Assembly (NCBI GenBank): GCA_030645915.1
Contig: JAUSNO010000031.1
Span: 49,093-113,092 of the forward strand
DNA: 64,000 nucleotides
Direction: 5' to 3'
DNA from: Undibacterium sp.
GTDB lineage: Bacteria; Pseudomonadota; Gammaproteobacteria; Burkholderiales; Burkholderiaceae_D
Shown: piece after piece, positions 8,906 to 17,411 of the stretch
Layout of the letters: the number at the start of each line of letters is the position of its first letter
How positions within the stretch are numbered: the stretch's first letter is position 1
Program-made: the position numbers and the translations under genes
The notes under the pieces: model-generated
Told to the model about the DNA's origin: nothing
Seen by the model: only the letters and a program-made list of their open reading frames with translations
Database searches by the model: none

Positions 8906-9988
8906 TTATACTTTAGAGCGTCTGCGCATCACTAACAACATTGCCAGGCCCAAACCTAGCATTGCGATGCTAGCTGGTTCTGGAACGAAATTTGCGCTGC
9001 CGTTTGTCGCTTTATTCAGATAGTCGATATAGCTCGATAACACCATGCCGCCAAAATAAGAACCAAATTTACCTGATCTGTAGCCACTACCAAAGGTATT
9101 GTTGCCGATCAGAACATATTCACCAGAGTCGGTGATCATGAAGGATGGGCCACCGGAGTCACCGCCGCCAATGCCAGCTTCTTTGTCGTTTGCTAACACA
9201 GGAGTGCAAACGCCATCAAATTGACAGAAGGTATCGTAGCCACCGCCGTCAAAGTCTGCATACCAAACTTCGTTAGGGCCAGCAGCGAAGCCTTGTTCAT
9301 CATCGCGGTCAAATTCGTCCATGTAGTTTTCGCCAGAGCGTTTTACTCTGAACTGCGGCGCAACGTAGAAACCATTGACGCCATCACCAGAAGTGCCGTA
9401 ACCAGCCATCACAATGTGCTGGCCTGATGTCAGCGGCGTTGCGCCGATATTGTAGATTTTTGCGCTGGCTGGTGCATCTGTACCCAAAGTAATGACTGCA
9501 ACGTCATCGTTAAGGCAAAATTGTCCTGCTGCCGCTGCTGGGCAATTTCCGAAGCCTGCGTAGTTAGGGTTCATCGACACTGCTGAAGCTGTGATGATGG
9601 CATTACCATTATTGGCGGTGCCATTATTAAAGATCACACGAACATCAGAACCCGGTTTGTTGATGTCTACGATAGTGCCGTTGCCGTCAGTATCTACGCA
9701 ATGACCAGCAGATACGACAGAGCGCTTGCCAACCAGCGCGCCTGAACAAATAAATGATTGACCATCGTAGCGGATGTTGATACTGACAACACCTGAAAAT
9801 GCAGAAGATGCGACGTTGGCATCGACGCGGGCGCCAGGTGAATCTGGCGGGGCACCTGCGGTAATCAACGGGACCACGTCAGTTTTGTCAATGACAGAAG
9901 CTTGGGCAGTCGATGTGACTCCTGCAAACAAACCTGCAACCAATACGCAGCCTGCCATTTTTTTTAAAATTTGGTTCTGATGAAACAT
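8906..9988 (-). CDS. Secreted trypsin-like (S1) serine protease with PEP-CTERM anchor
   Basis: The 360-aa protein has a signal peptide to about residue 30 (ends AQA). The chymotrypsin-fold triad is visible: His96 in SAGHC, Asp162 in DDVAVITL and Ser278 in GGGDSGGPSF. The C terminus is a textbook PEP-CTERM signal: VPEPAS at 336-341, a hydrophobic helix and RRRSKV. XrtA-type exosortases recognise such tags, removing them and transferring the protein to a surface polysaccharide, so this protease should be released or attached at the cell surface. The GGAGATAAC before the ATG is a clear ribosome binding site. It is monocistronic, with its own terminator. The exosortase itself is not in the window. 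Confidence 0.93.
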   Translation of the reverse strand: MFHQNQILKKMAGCVLVAGLFAGVTSTAQASVIDKTDVVPLITAGAPPDSPGARVDANVASSAFSGVVSINIRYDGQSFICSGALVGKRSVVSAGHCVDTDGNGTIVDINKPGSDVRVIFNNGTANNGNAIITASAVSMNPNYAGFGNCPAAAAGQFCLNDDVAVITLGTDAPASAKIYNIGATPLTSGQHIVMAGYGTSGDGVNGFYVAPQFRVKRSGENYMDEFDRDDEQGFAAGPNEVWYADFDGGGYDTFCQFDGVCTPVLANDKEAGIGGGDSGGPSFMITDSGEYVLIGNNTFGSGYRSGKFGSYFGGMVLSSYIDYLNKATNGSANFVPEPASIAMLGLGLAMLLVMRRRSKV

Positions 9989-10209
9989 GTTATCTCCTAG
10001 TGTTTAATGACCGATGCCAGAGTGGGTAGACACGCACCGGCTTATTCTTGCGCTGTACGCGTGAGTCACTAAGCATAAAATGTGCCTAAAAAAAATATCA
10101 TTTTCTTTCAAGCACTTATATTTTCTACGAGTAAGAAAAGTTAAAAACTGTAAAATTTTCCGACAAATCAAATTGATAACGTCATGTGAAATATCAAAGA
10201 TATTTGGGT

Positions 10210-10803
10210 TTACTCAGAGCAATTGTTGAGAAATAACAGGTCTCCACGCAATAAATCAAGCGCGCATCTTTCAAACTCATTTACTGCATCGGTTTTTAAT
10301 TGCAGCTGTAAAACGGCGCGTTCTGCGTAACTAATGCGAAGAACCTTCACACCTTTTTGCTCGCACAAGCGCCTCAGGCTAGATTCATCGGAAAACTGCA
10401 CGGAGAGATACATATCGGTAAGAATTTCAATCGGCACCAGCTCAGCAGTTTTGCATGCATCAGATATCGCCTGTCCATATGCGCGCGTCAGGCCGCCAGC
10501 GCCGAGCTTGATGCCACCCCAATAGCGCACCACGACTGCCAGGATGTTAAACAGTTCCTTGTGTACCAATACGTTGTACATGGGTTTGGCGGCGGTGCCG
10601 GAAGGTTCTCCATCATCATCAAGCCCTGAGTCTCCTGCGCACAGCAATACCCAGCAAACATGCACGGCGTTGGGATGTTGCGCGCGAATCTCGGCGAGTT
10701 TGCTGCGCGTCTCTGCTCTACTGCTAATGGGATGAAGTTGCCCTAAAAAGCGGCTTTTTTTGATTTCCAGTTCTGAATAGGCTGCCGCGATGACTTGATA
10801 CAT
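10210..10803 (-). CDS. yigZ: IMPACT/YigZ family protein
   Basis: The protein is 197 aa from the ATG at 10803. The IMPACT (UPF0029) N-terminal domain is clear: IKKSRFLGQL near the start, then DDDGEPSGTAAKPMYN and VVVRYWGGIKLGAGGL, the hallmark segments of the family. A smaller C-terminal ferredoxin-like domain follows. The family is linked to translation regulation (eukaryotic IMPACT binds GCN1); the bacterial role is unsettled. A longer frame to 10848 exists, but the chosen start puts the conserved region at the usual distance from the N terminus. It is divergent from deoC. Confidence 0.9.
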   Translation of the reverse strand: MYQVIAAAYSELEIKKSRFLGQLHPISSRAETRSKLAEIRAQHPNAVHVCWVLLCAGDSGLDDDGEPSGTAAKPMYNVLVHKELFNILAVVVRYWGGIKLGAGGLTRAYGQAISDACKTAELVPIEILTDMYLSVQFSDESSLRRLCEQKGVKVLRISYAERAVLQLQLKTDAVNEFERCALDLLRGDLLFLNNCSE

Positions 10804-10968
10804 GATGGAGGAGCCGAGAATATTTTGCTGAAGCAGCATTCTGCGCATTTTATTTGCGAGCGTATACCAAATTTCTACTGATCTACATCAACAATACCCA
10901 AGCTTCACTTTGACATCGAACGCCACAACTCGGGACAATCGCAGTTTAATCGTTGCGAAGCTTTTGCC

Positions 10969-11754
10969 ATGACACTGAAAAATCTGACACCTCAACAAAT
11001 TGCTGCACAGCGTGTCTTGCAGTTGATGGATCTCACCTCGCTTAATGCCGACGACTCCGACGCTGACATTGTTGCGCTTTGTCGGCAGGCCGTGAGACCG
11101 GTAGGCAGTGTTGCGGCACTGTGCGTATATCCGCGCTTTGTTGCTCTCGCAAAAGCGACGCTGTGTGAATTGGCTGTTGCCGATGTGCTGGTGGCGACGG
11201 TGGCCAACTTTCCGGCTGGTGGCGAGGATGTAGAGGCCGCCGTGGCCGAGACCCGTTTTTGTATTGAGGCGGGCGCCGATGAGGTGGATGTGGTGTTTCC
11301 ATACCGGGCATTCATGGCCGGCGACGTCGTTAACGGTGCGAAGCTGGTCGCCGCCTGCAAAGCGGCATGCGGTAGCAAGACCTTGAAAGTGATCATCGAA
11401 AGCGGCGAACTGAAAACGCCGGAGCTGATTCGGCAAGCCAGTTTGATCGCCATTCAATCCGGTGCAGATTTCATCAAGACCTCCACCGGTAAAGTGACCG
11501 TAAATGCCACTTTGGAAGCGGCAGAGGTCATGTTGAAGGTGATTCAGGAAACCGGCGCACGTTGTGGTTTTAAGGCCGCTGGCGGCGTAAAGACCGCAGC
11601 AGATGCCGCCGCCTATCTGGCATTGGCCGATCGCATCATGGGTGCTGGCTGGGTCAGTCCACAACATTTTCGCTTTGGCGCCTCAAGCTTGCTGGGCAGC
11701 TTGCTTGCCGTGCTAGATGAGAAGGCTGATGCGCCATCGTCAGAAGGATATTAG
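10969..11754 (+). CDS. deoC: Deoxyribose-phosphate aldolase
   Basis: The 261-aa enzyme is of the E. coli type (usual length about 259). It converts 2-deoxyribose-5-phosphate to acetaldehyde and glyceraldehyde-3-phosphate in the cytoplasm, the last step of deoxynucleoside salvage. [18 protein letters not shown] and [12 protein letters not shown] are present; the Lys of FIKTSTGKV is the Schiff-base residue of the family, and [11 protein letters not shown] supplies the second lysine region. The stop is 3 bases before the next small frame (the deoA remnant), which overlaps deoD, so the three form one tightly coupled operon. The long antisense frame over this gene is a shadow. Confidence 0.96.
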   Translation: MTLKNLTPQQIAAQRVLQLMDLTSLNADDSDADIVALCRQAVRPVGSVAALCVYPRFVALAKATLCELAVADVLVATVANFPAGGEDVEAAVAETRFCIEAGADEVDVVFPYRAFMAGDVVNGAKLVAACKAACGSKTLKVIIESGELKTPELIRQASLIAIQSGADFIKTSTGKVTVNATLEAAEVMLKVIQETGARCGFKAAGGVKTAADAAAYLALADRIMGAGWVSPQHFRFGASSLLGSLLAVLDEKADAPSSEGY

Positions 11755-11757
11755 GCG

Positions 11758-11910
11758 ATGTTTTTAATGCAGGAGATCATTCGCAAGAAGCGTGATCTTG
11801 CTGCAAGCACTGTCATTGCTGCCTTTCAGTTGGAAGAAACAGTTCGCCATCTGGTGCCACTTATTTATCACCGCATCTGCGCAGCAGATATTGAAAGAAC
11901 TCCATCATGA
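11758..11910 (+). pseudogene. deoA: deoA remnant: thymidine phosphorylase with internal in-frame deletion
   Basis: A 50-codon frame begins MFLMQEIIRKKRD, which matches the N terminus of DeoA thymidine phosphorylase (E. coli: MFLAQEIIRKKRDG). After about 16 residues it jumps to a sequence ending VPLIYHRI, which resembles the extreme C terminus of the family (...Y-R-R-I). About 390 central residues, including every catalytic segment, are missing, yet the frame is intact. It starts 3 bases after the deoC stop, and its TGA overlaps the deoD ATG (ATGA), preserving the deoC-deoA-deoD operon order. It cannot be an active phosphorylase but may still couple translation of deoD. The C-terminal match is from memory of the family. 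Confidence 0.72.
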
Positions 11911-12617
11911 GCACCATCCATATAGACGCTGAACCTGGCGATTTTGCCGATATCGTCCTGATGCCGGGCGACCCTTTGCGTGCAAAAATGATTGCCGAGC
12001 GCTGGCTGGATGAAGCAAAACTGGTCACTGCCACACGCAATATGTTTGGCTACACCGGTTATTACAAAGGCAGGCGCTTGTCTGTGATGGCGCATGGCAT
12101 GGGCATACCTTCGGCGAGTATTTATGCGACCGAACTGATCCGCGAATTTGGCGTCAAAAGCCTGATACGGGTTGGCTCATGCGGTGCCGTTTCCGCAGAT
12201 GTAAAACTGCGCGACGTGGTGATTGCCATGGGTGGATGCACCGACAGCAAGGTCAACCGCATGCGCTTCATGGGGCATGACTTTGCGGCCATCGCCGATT
12301 ACGATCTGCTGGCGACGGCGGTTGCAGCGGCCAAAGACCTGGCAGTGTCAGTACGAGTCGGCAATGTATTTTCTGCCGATTTGTTTTATAGCGTGCAGCC
12401 CCAGATGTTCGATGTGATGCGCAAGATGAAGGTGCTTGCCGTGGAGATGGAAGTGGCGGGTTTGTATGGCCTTGCGGCAGAATACGGTGCCAGAGCCTTG
12501 GGCATACTTACGGTAGCGGATCATTTGATTACGGGTGAAAGCATCACCTCGGACGAGCGGCAAAACAGCTTTAGCGACATGATGGAAATCGCGCTGGAGA
12601 CCGCTATCAGGGCTTGA
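11907..12617 (+). CDS. deoD: Purine-nucleoside phosphorylase, hexameric type
   Basis: The 236-aa protein is the bacterial hexameric DeoD. It phosphorolyses purine (deoxy)ribonucleosides to free base and (deoxy)ribose-1-phosphate. Visible family signatures are [15 protein letters not shown] near the N terminus, [22 protein letters not shown] (phosphate binding) and [14 protein letters not shown] (ribose/base binding). [10 protein letters not shown] contains the catalytic Asp region. Its ATG overlaps the stop of the deoA remnant, so translation is probably coupled. DeoB (phosphopentomutase) is not next to it, unlike in enterobacteria, so deoxyribose-1-phosphate must be handled by an enzyme encoded elsewhere. 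Confidence 0.96.
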   Translation: MSTIHIDAEPGDFADIVLMPGDPLRAKMIAERWLDEAKLVTATRNMFGYTGYYKGRRLSVMAHGMGIPSASIYATELIREFGVKSLIRVGSCGAVSADVKLRDVVIAMGGCTDSKVNRMRFMGHDFAAIADYDLLATAVAAAKDLAVSVRVGNVFSADLFYSVQPQMFDVMRKMKVLAVEMEVAGLYGLAAEYGARALGILTVADHLITGESITSDERQNSFSDMMEIALETAIRA

Positions 12618-12637
12618 TTGCGGTCGGTAAAGTCAGG

Positions 12638-12672
12638 TCAGATTTGATGTGTTTCATGCCCATCAAATCTGA
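12638..12672. terminator. Hairpin between convergent deoD and fliL-like genes
   Basis: A perfect 12-bp inverted repeat (TCAGATTTGATG / CATCAAATCTGA) with an 11-nt loop lies 20 bases after deoD. No T run follows on either strand, so it would be a weak or Rho-assisted bidirectional terminator. Confidence 0.5.
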
Positions 12673-12703
12673 TTGTGATGGATAGTGAAGGCTTGCAAAC
12701 GGA

Positions 12704-13120
12704 TTATTGGATGACAAAATTTTCAAAGAAAATATCTGTGACGCCAGTATGTTCGTCGGTTTTTAATACTTTATTTAACTTCTCTCGCATCTCACCTATA
12801 AGTTCACGTTTACCTTCCGGCGTTTGAATTTCACCGTCATCTTTACTACTCAGTATAAGGATGAGACCATGCCGTACCATGGGCATGTACATCTTTACCT
12901 GCTCCGCTATTTCTGCACTTGCCACCTGTAGGGTGACTACTACCTGTAAATAACGCTCGGTGTTGGCTAGATTGACGGTAAATGCTTCAAGTTTAGCCGT
13001 ATTTCCGCTCCCTGCGCCCGCGTCTTTGCCGCCAGAATTGGCGAAAGATTGCGATGACGCCCCGAGCAGCGCTAGCATTAGCATGCCGCAAAAAAAGGCC
13101 TTAATATTTTTGATTTGCAT
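12704..13120 (-). CDS. Secreted FliL-like protein
   Basis: The protein is about 138 aa from the ATG at 13120 (in-frame starts a few codons earlier exist). Its C-terminal 100 residues match the FliL family: TVNLANTERYLQVVVTLQV, a central KMYMPMVRHGLILILSS helix-strand, and the terminal FFENFVIQ. Classical FliL has an N-terminal transmembrane helix and sits at the flagellar stator. Here the N terminus is a cleavable-looking signal peptide (GMLMLALLGASSQSFA), so the domain may be released to the periplasm. No other flagellar gene is nearby. It could be a stator-associated paralogue acting outside the flagellar operon. Confidence 0.82.
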   Translation of the reverse strand: MQIKNIKAFFCGMLMLALLGASSQSFANSGGKDAGAGSGNTAKLEAFTVNLANTERYLQVVVTLQVASAEIAEQVKMYMPMVRHGLILILSSKDDGEIQTPEGKRELIGEMREKLNKVLKTDEHTGVTDIFFENFVIQ

Positions 13121-13174
13121 GAAAATTTCCATTAATCCCATCTGAGTTTTTATGTGACTTTTAGATCGCTATAT

Positions 13175-13220
13175 GAAAGCCCCCCCCCTCTAGCTCTCCG
13201 AACCGATTGAGGGGGTTTTC
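13175..13220 (-). terminator. C/G-rich hairpin terminator after ettA
   Basis: A nine-C run followed by TC (to 13190) pairs with GAGGGGG (13209-13215) across an 18-nt loop. Flanking GAAA and TTTTC extend the pairing. It lies 30 bases after the ettA stop on the minus strand. The T run is short (CTTTC), so its efficiency is uncertain. Confidence 0.65.
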
Positions 13221-13245
13221 ATTTCGAGCTGAATATTTTTTGCTT

Positions 13246-14913
13246 TTAGGTAGTCAGTGGTTTGTAACGGATGCGCTTAGGTTTTGCGCCTTCTTCGCCC
13301 AGACGTTTTTTCTTGTCGGCTTCGTATTCCTGATAATTACCGTCGAAGAAAGCGACTTGAGAATTACCTTCAAACGACAGAATGTGTGTGGCGATACGAT
13401 CGAGGAACCAGCGGTCATGGGAAATAACCATCACGCTGCCGGCGAATTCGAGCAAGGCGTCTTCCAGGGCGCGCAAGGTTTCGATATCCAGATCGTTCGA
13501 CGGTTCATCCAGCAGCAGCACGTTGCCGCCTTGCAGCAAGGTTTTTGCCAGATGCAAACGGCCGCGCTCACCACCGGATAAATTGCCGACGATTTTCTGC
13601 TGATCGCCGCCCTTGAAGTTGAAGCGGCCGAGGTAGGCGCGCGACGGCATTTCGAAGCGGCCTACTGTCAGGATGTCGGCACCGTTGGCGACGTCTTCAA
13701 ATACCGTCTTGGTATTGGTCAGGTCTTCGCGCGACTGATCCACCAGAGAGATCTTGGCTGTTTGACCAAGAATGACTTCACCGCTATCCGGCTGTTCCAA
13801 GCCCTTGATCATCTTGAACAAGGTTGATTTACCCGCGCCGTTAGGACCGATGATACCGACGATGGCGCCTGGCGGGACTTTGAAACTCAGGTTGTCGATC
13901 AGCAGGCGATCGCCGAAGGCTTTGCTGACGTTCTTGAACTCGATGACTTCATTACCCAGGCGCTCGGCCACAGGGATAAAAATCTCCTGGGTCTCGTTAC
14001 GCTTCTGGTATTCGTGCTCGCTCATCTCGTTGAAGCGGGCCAGACGTGCCTTGCTCTTGGCCTGACGCGCCTTAGGATTCTGACGCGACCATTCCAATTC
14101 TTTTTGCAGGGCTTTTTGACGTGCGGATTCAGTCGATTCTTCCAGCTTCAGGCGTGCTTGCTTTTGATCCAGCCACGAGCTGTAATTGCCTTTCCACGGA
14201 ATGCCGTGACCGCGATCTAGTTCCAGGATCCATTCGGCCGCGTTGTCGAGGAAGTAGCGATCATGGGTAATCGCCACCACGGTGCCAGGGAAGCGCAACA
14301 GGAATTGCTCCAGCCAATCGACCGATTCTGCATCCAGATGGTTGGTTGGCTCATCGAGCAGCAACATGTCAGGCTTGGAGAGCAGCAGTTGGCACAGCGC
14401 GACGCGACGCTTTTCACCGCCGGATAATACGGCGATCTTGGCGTCCCATGGCGGCAGGCGTAATGCGTCTGCCGCCATTTCCAGTTGCAGCTCTACATTG
14501 TCGCCAGCGGAGGTCGAGATGATCGCTTCCAACCGTGCCTGTTCGTTGGCCAGTGCGTCGAAGTCGGCGTCTTCCTCGGCATAGGCTGCATATACTTCTT
14601 CGAGTTTTGCCTTGGCTTCAAACACTTCGCCCAGTGCCGCCTCAACAGCCTGACGGACGGTTTGTTCCGGGTTCAATTGTGGTTCTTGCGGCAGATAGCC
14701 TATCTTTAGATTCGGCATCGGGACTGCTTCGCCCTGGATGTCCTTGTCAACGCCAGCCATAATTTTGAGCAGCGATGACTTACCTGATCCGTTCAGACCT
14801 AGTACGCCGATTTTGGCGCCAGGGAAGAAGGATAGTGATATGTCTTTTAAGATTTGACGTTTGGGCGGCACGATTTTGCCGACGCGATTCATGGTGTAGA
14901 CGTAATTTGCCAT
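13246..14913 (-). CDS. ettA: Energy-dependent translational throttle protein (ABC-F ATPase)
   Basis: The 555-aa length is exactly typical of EttA. Two ABC cassettes are visible: Walker A GLNGSGKSS at 39-47 and GPNGAGKST in the second half. The signatures LSGGEKRRVAL and LSGGERGRLHL are followed by Walker B segments LLLDEPTNHLD and LLLDEPSNDLD. The arginine/lysine-rich linker (KARQAKSKARLARFNEM) between them is the P-site tRNA interaction motif region. No transmembrane segments are present, as expected for ABC-F. EttA binds the ribosomal E site and gates the first peptide bond according to the ATP/ADP ratio. It is monocistronic, with a terminator behind it. Confidence 0.96.
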   Translation of the reverse strand: MANYVYTMNRVGKIVPPKRQILKDISLSFFPGAKIGVLGLNGSGKSSLLKIMAGVDKDIQGEAVPMPNLKIGYLPQEPQLNPEQTVRQAVEAALGEVFEAKAKLEEVYAAYAEEDADFDALANEQARLEAIISTSAGDNVELQLEMAADALRLPPWDAKIAVLSGGEKRRVALCQLLLSKPDMLLLDEPTNHLDAESVDWLEQFLLRFPGTVVAITHDRYFLDNAAEWILELDRGHGIPWKGNYSSWLDQKQARLKLEESTESARQKALQKELEWSRQNPKARQAKSKARLARFNEMSEHEYQKRNETQEIFIPVAERLGNEVIEFKNVSKAFGDRLLIDNLSFKVPPGAIVGIIGPNGAGKSTLFKMIKGLEQPDSGEVILGQTAKISLVDQSREDLTNTKTVFEDVANGADILTVGRFEMPSRAYLGRFNFKGGDQQKIVGNLSGGERGRLHLAKTLLQGGNVLLLDEPSNDLDIETLRALEDALLEFAGSVMVISHDRWFLDRIATHILSFEGNSQVAFFDGNYQEYEADKKKRLGEEGAKPKRIRYKPLTT

Positions 14914-15306
14914 TTTTCGATTTTTTTGGAGAGTAAAGAGAATGGCAGCAAGGATACATTAAGCGCGCCAGGAAGAGGAGTCCTAAGTCCTTGCGTGGTA
15001 CTGAAAAGGATAAGTTTTCAGTGCATTATTATCGTTAGGGCAAAAGCAGATCTGTCTTTTCTATTTTTTCAAGTGGCATTTTTGAGAACTTTCTGATGAC
15101 GACTCTTTTCTCTACCTGATCGATGTTGCAGAAATGCTGGATTGCGCGCAGTTTGCTTGCTGATTAAGCATGGCGAGATGCTTTGGTAATATACTAGTTC
15201 GTTATATTTTTCCGTAATGCAATAAAAAAATTCCTATCCTGGCTTTGACCTTAACCAAGCCGCACGACGAGTTTCAGCAAATGATCGATTGTGGAATCCA
15301 TGACGC
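14914..15306. other. Divergent promoter region of ettA and a diguanylate cyclase gene
   Basis: The region contains an 8-bp hairpin (ACTGAAAA at 15000-15007, TTTTCAGT at 15015-15022) and AT-rich sequence before the cyclase gene (TAATATACTAG near 15190), where its promoter may lie. No gene was recognised. Confidence 0.4.
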
Positions 15307-17037
15307 ATGAGTAAATCTTCGTTACGCCGAGAACTGGTCATACCGATCATGGTATTGGTGATAGGTGTTTCCGCTGCGATTGCCTGGGTTTCTGTCAAAG
15401 CCGGAACCGACGCAGTGAACGCCTTTTCACAAAGGGTACTGGTTGATTTGGTTAATCGTATCAGCACCGCCAGTGAACGCCATCTGGACGGCGCTTTAAT
15501 CGCCTTGGAGTCGATCGCCCCCAGTGCAAAAAACGCTCCGAAAATGCAATTTTTTTCCGATGACCTAAAGACGCTGGAACCCAAGCTATGGGCCGCCAGC
15601 GGCTTGTTCATGGATATTAATAATTATGTTTATTACGGTGGTGCAGACGGCAGGATGATTGGTGTTTTCAGAATAGCACCGGATTTTGTCGAATTGTACT
15701 GGCGTGAGAAGGGTGTTGCTCCGCGCAAGGTATTTAAGGTCGCTACGCCAGGTGACAGGGGCGAGTTACTACGTACCGATCAATATGATCCGCGTACTCG
15801 TCCGTGGTATCAGTCTGCAATTCATGCAGATAAACCGGTTTGGTCACAAATCTATAATGATTTCACTTCAAAAGAGCCGACAGTGACCTTGGCTAAGGCG
15901 GTGTTTCAAGAGGATCATTCCCTTGTTGGCGTAGTCGCTACCGATGTTACATTGAAAGTATTGTCCGATTTTCTCAGAGCGATGGACATTAGCAAAAATG
16001 GCGTTGCCTATATTCTTGATGCCGAAGGCTATATTGTTGCTACGTCTGCCAATGAGATGCCAGTCAGAAATGTTAATGGAAAGATAGAGCGCTTGCTGGC
16101 CGGTGAGATGAAAACGCCCTTGATTCGCGAGATTCATCAAAAAAGTTACGATTGGCAAAGGAAAATTCTCAATGGCGACAAAGGGATCGCTTCGACGCAG
16201 CAGCTAGAACTCAATTCCGGCACAGTGTCAATTGCGGTGTCGTCTTTAGGGAGTAAGCAAGGCTTGAGTTGGATTACGGTGGTGGCGGTGCCTCGTGATG
16301 ATTTTATGAGTGACATCAAGCAAGGTTTTTTGCAAAGTGTCGCCATTGCCATCGCCTGCATTATTTTTGCGCTGACCATAGGCCTGACTATTGTTGAACG
16401 GGTGATCCGCGATATTCGCAAGCTCACTGCGGCGGCGAAGCGTTTTGGTGATGGCGAGCCGTTGACCGATCTGAATATCAGACGCACTGATGAGATTGGC
16501 ATTCTGGCCCAGACTTTTAGCGAAATGGAAAACAAACTGCGTTTTGACCGTCTGACGCAGGTTGCCAACCGAGAATCCTTATTTTCCCAAATTAATTACC
16601 TACAGAAACAGGCCAAGCTGAAGATGCCTGGTTACGATGGCTTCACCTTGCTGTTCATTGATCTGGACCGGTTTAAGCTGATTAATGACAGTTATGGCCA
16701 TGATGCGGGCGATAAGGTATTGGTGATTATTGCGGCTCGTTTACGCGCCGCGATTCGCGAGACGGATGAAGTCGCGCGTTACGGTGGAGATGAATTTGTA
16801 TTGCTGCTCAAGGAAACCAAGAGCTCGATTGATGTCAATAATATGGTGGAAAAAATCATTAACTTAGTGGAAGAGCCAATCGCCCTGGACGATGTGATGG
16901 TTTGTGTCGGCGCCTCAATTGGTTGGGCCAACTTTCCTGACGATGGTGATGATTATGTGCGATTGATTAAAGTTGCTGATAGCCGCATGTATCATAAAAA
17001 ACGGGATCGCAAGTCTACTCAAATGCATCTTGTTTAA
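15307..17037 (+). CDS. Membrane diguanylate cyclase: dCache-HAMP-GGDEF
   Basis: The protein is 576 aa. TM1 spans about 10-30, a periplasmic dCache sensor about 35-335 (DPRTRPWYQSA and GVVATDVTLKVLSDFL are typical), TM2 about 344-365, HAMP about 366-420 and GGDEF to the end. The active-site signature is RYGGDEFV at about 491-498. RETD five residues before it is an intact RxxD inhibitory site, so the enzyme should make c-di-GMP and be feedback-inhibited. The ligand of the dCache domain cannot be told from sequence. The ORF is monocistronic. A second GGDEF gene follows on the same strand after a 374-bp gap, so the two are probably regulated separately. Confidence 0.93.
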   Translation: MSKSSLRRELVIPIMVLVIGVSAAIAWVSVKAGTDAVNAFSQRVLVDLVNRISTASERHLDGALIALESIAPSAKNAPKMQFFSDDLKTLEPKLWAASGLFMDINNYVYYGGADGRMIGVFRIAPDFVELYWREKGVAPRKVFKVATPGDRGELLRTDQYDPRTRPWYQSAIHADKPVWSQIYNDFTSKEPTVTLAKAVFQEDHSLVGVVATDVTLKVLSDFLRAMDISKNGVAYILDAEGYIVATSANEMPVRNVNGKIERLLAGEMKTPLIREIHQKSYDWQRKILNGDKGIASTQQLELNSGTVSIAVSSLGSKQGLSWITVVAVPRDDFMSDIKQGFLQSVAIAIACIIFALTIGLTIVERVIRDIRKLTAAAKRFGDGEPLTDLNIRRTDEIGILAQTFSEMENKLRFDRLTQVANRESLFSQINYLQKQAKLKMPGYDGFTLLFIDLDRFKLINDSYGHDAGDKVLVIIAARLRAAIRETDEVARYGGDEFVLLLKETKSSIDVNNMVEKIINLVEEPIALDDVMVCVGASIGWANFPDDGDDYVRLIKVADSRMYHKKRDRKSTQMHLV

Positions 17038-17411
17038 TGGCGCAAAATGTCAAAATTAGTCTCAGTGTTGAGTGAATTGAGTTTAATGCATGGTGCGGTC
17101 TGACGATACGGTTTTGTTGCCCCGCTTCTCTCATGGCTGGGTTATCGCCTCTTTTGATGACAAATAGTTACAATTTTTTGAGTATAGTGACGATAATAAT
17201 GATGCAAAAAATTTAAGCAGAAGTTACACTCTCGTGCTAATCAGGAATTCTTTACAGCATCAGCTTAAATCCCGTCATTTCATTTAATATGCTGGTTTTC
17301 TGCTACTGTGGTGCTTGTTGTTAAATTGTTGTGACAAGTTGTCTAGCAATTAAATTGTGTAGCGTTTCATTAGACAATCGACTATTTGCAACCGCTATCT
17401 AAAAAGCGAGT
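17038..17411. other. Intergenic region between two GGDEF genes
   Basis: This AT-rich leader has no convincing terminator hairpin and no repeat shared with the rest of the window. It probably carries the promoter of the second cyclase gene. I see nothing else. Confidence 0.4.

Noticed and set aside
10888..11667. A 259-codon minus-strand frame across deoC
   Set aside because: It is a shadow of deoC, which has a full family match, a good position in the operon and conserved catalytic motifs. The antisense protein has no recognisable domain.
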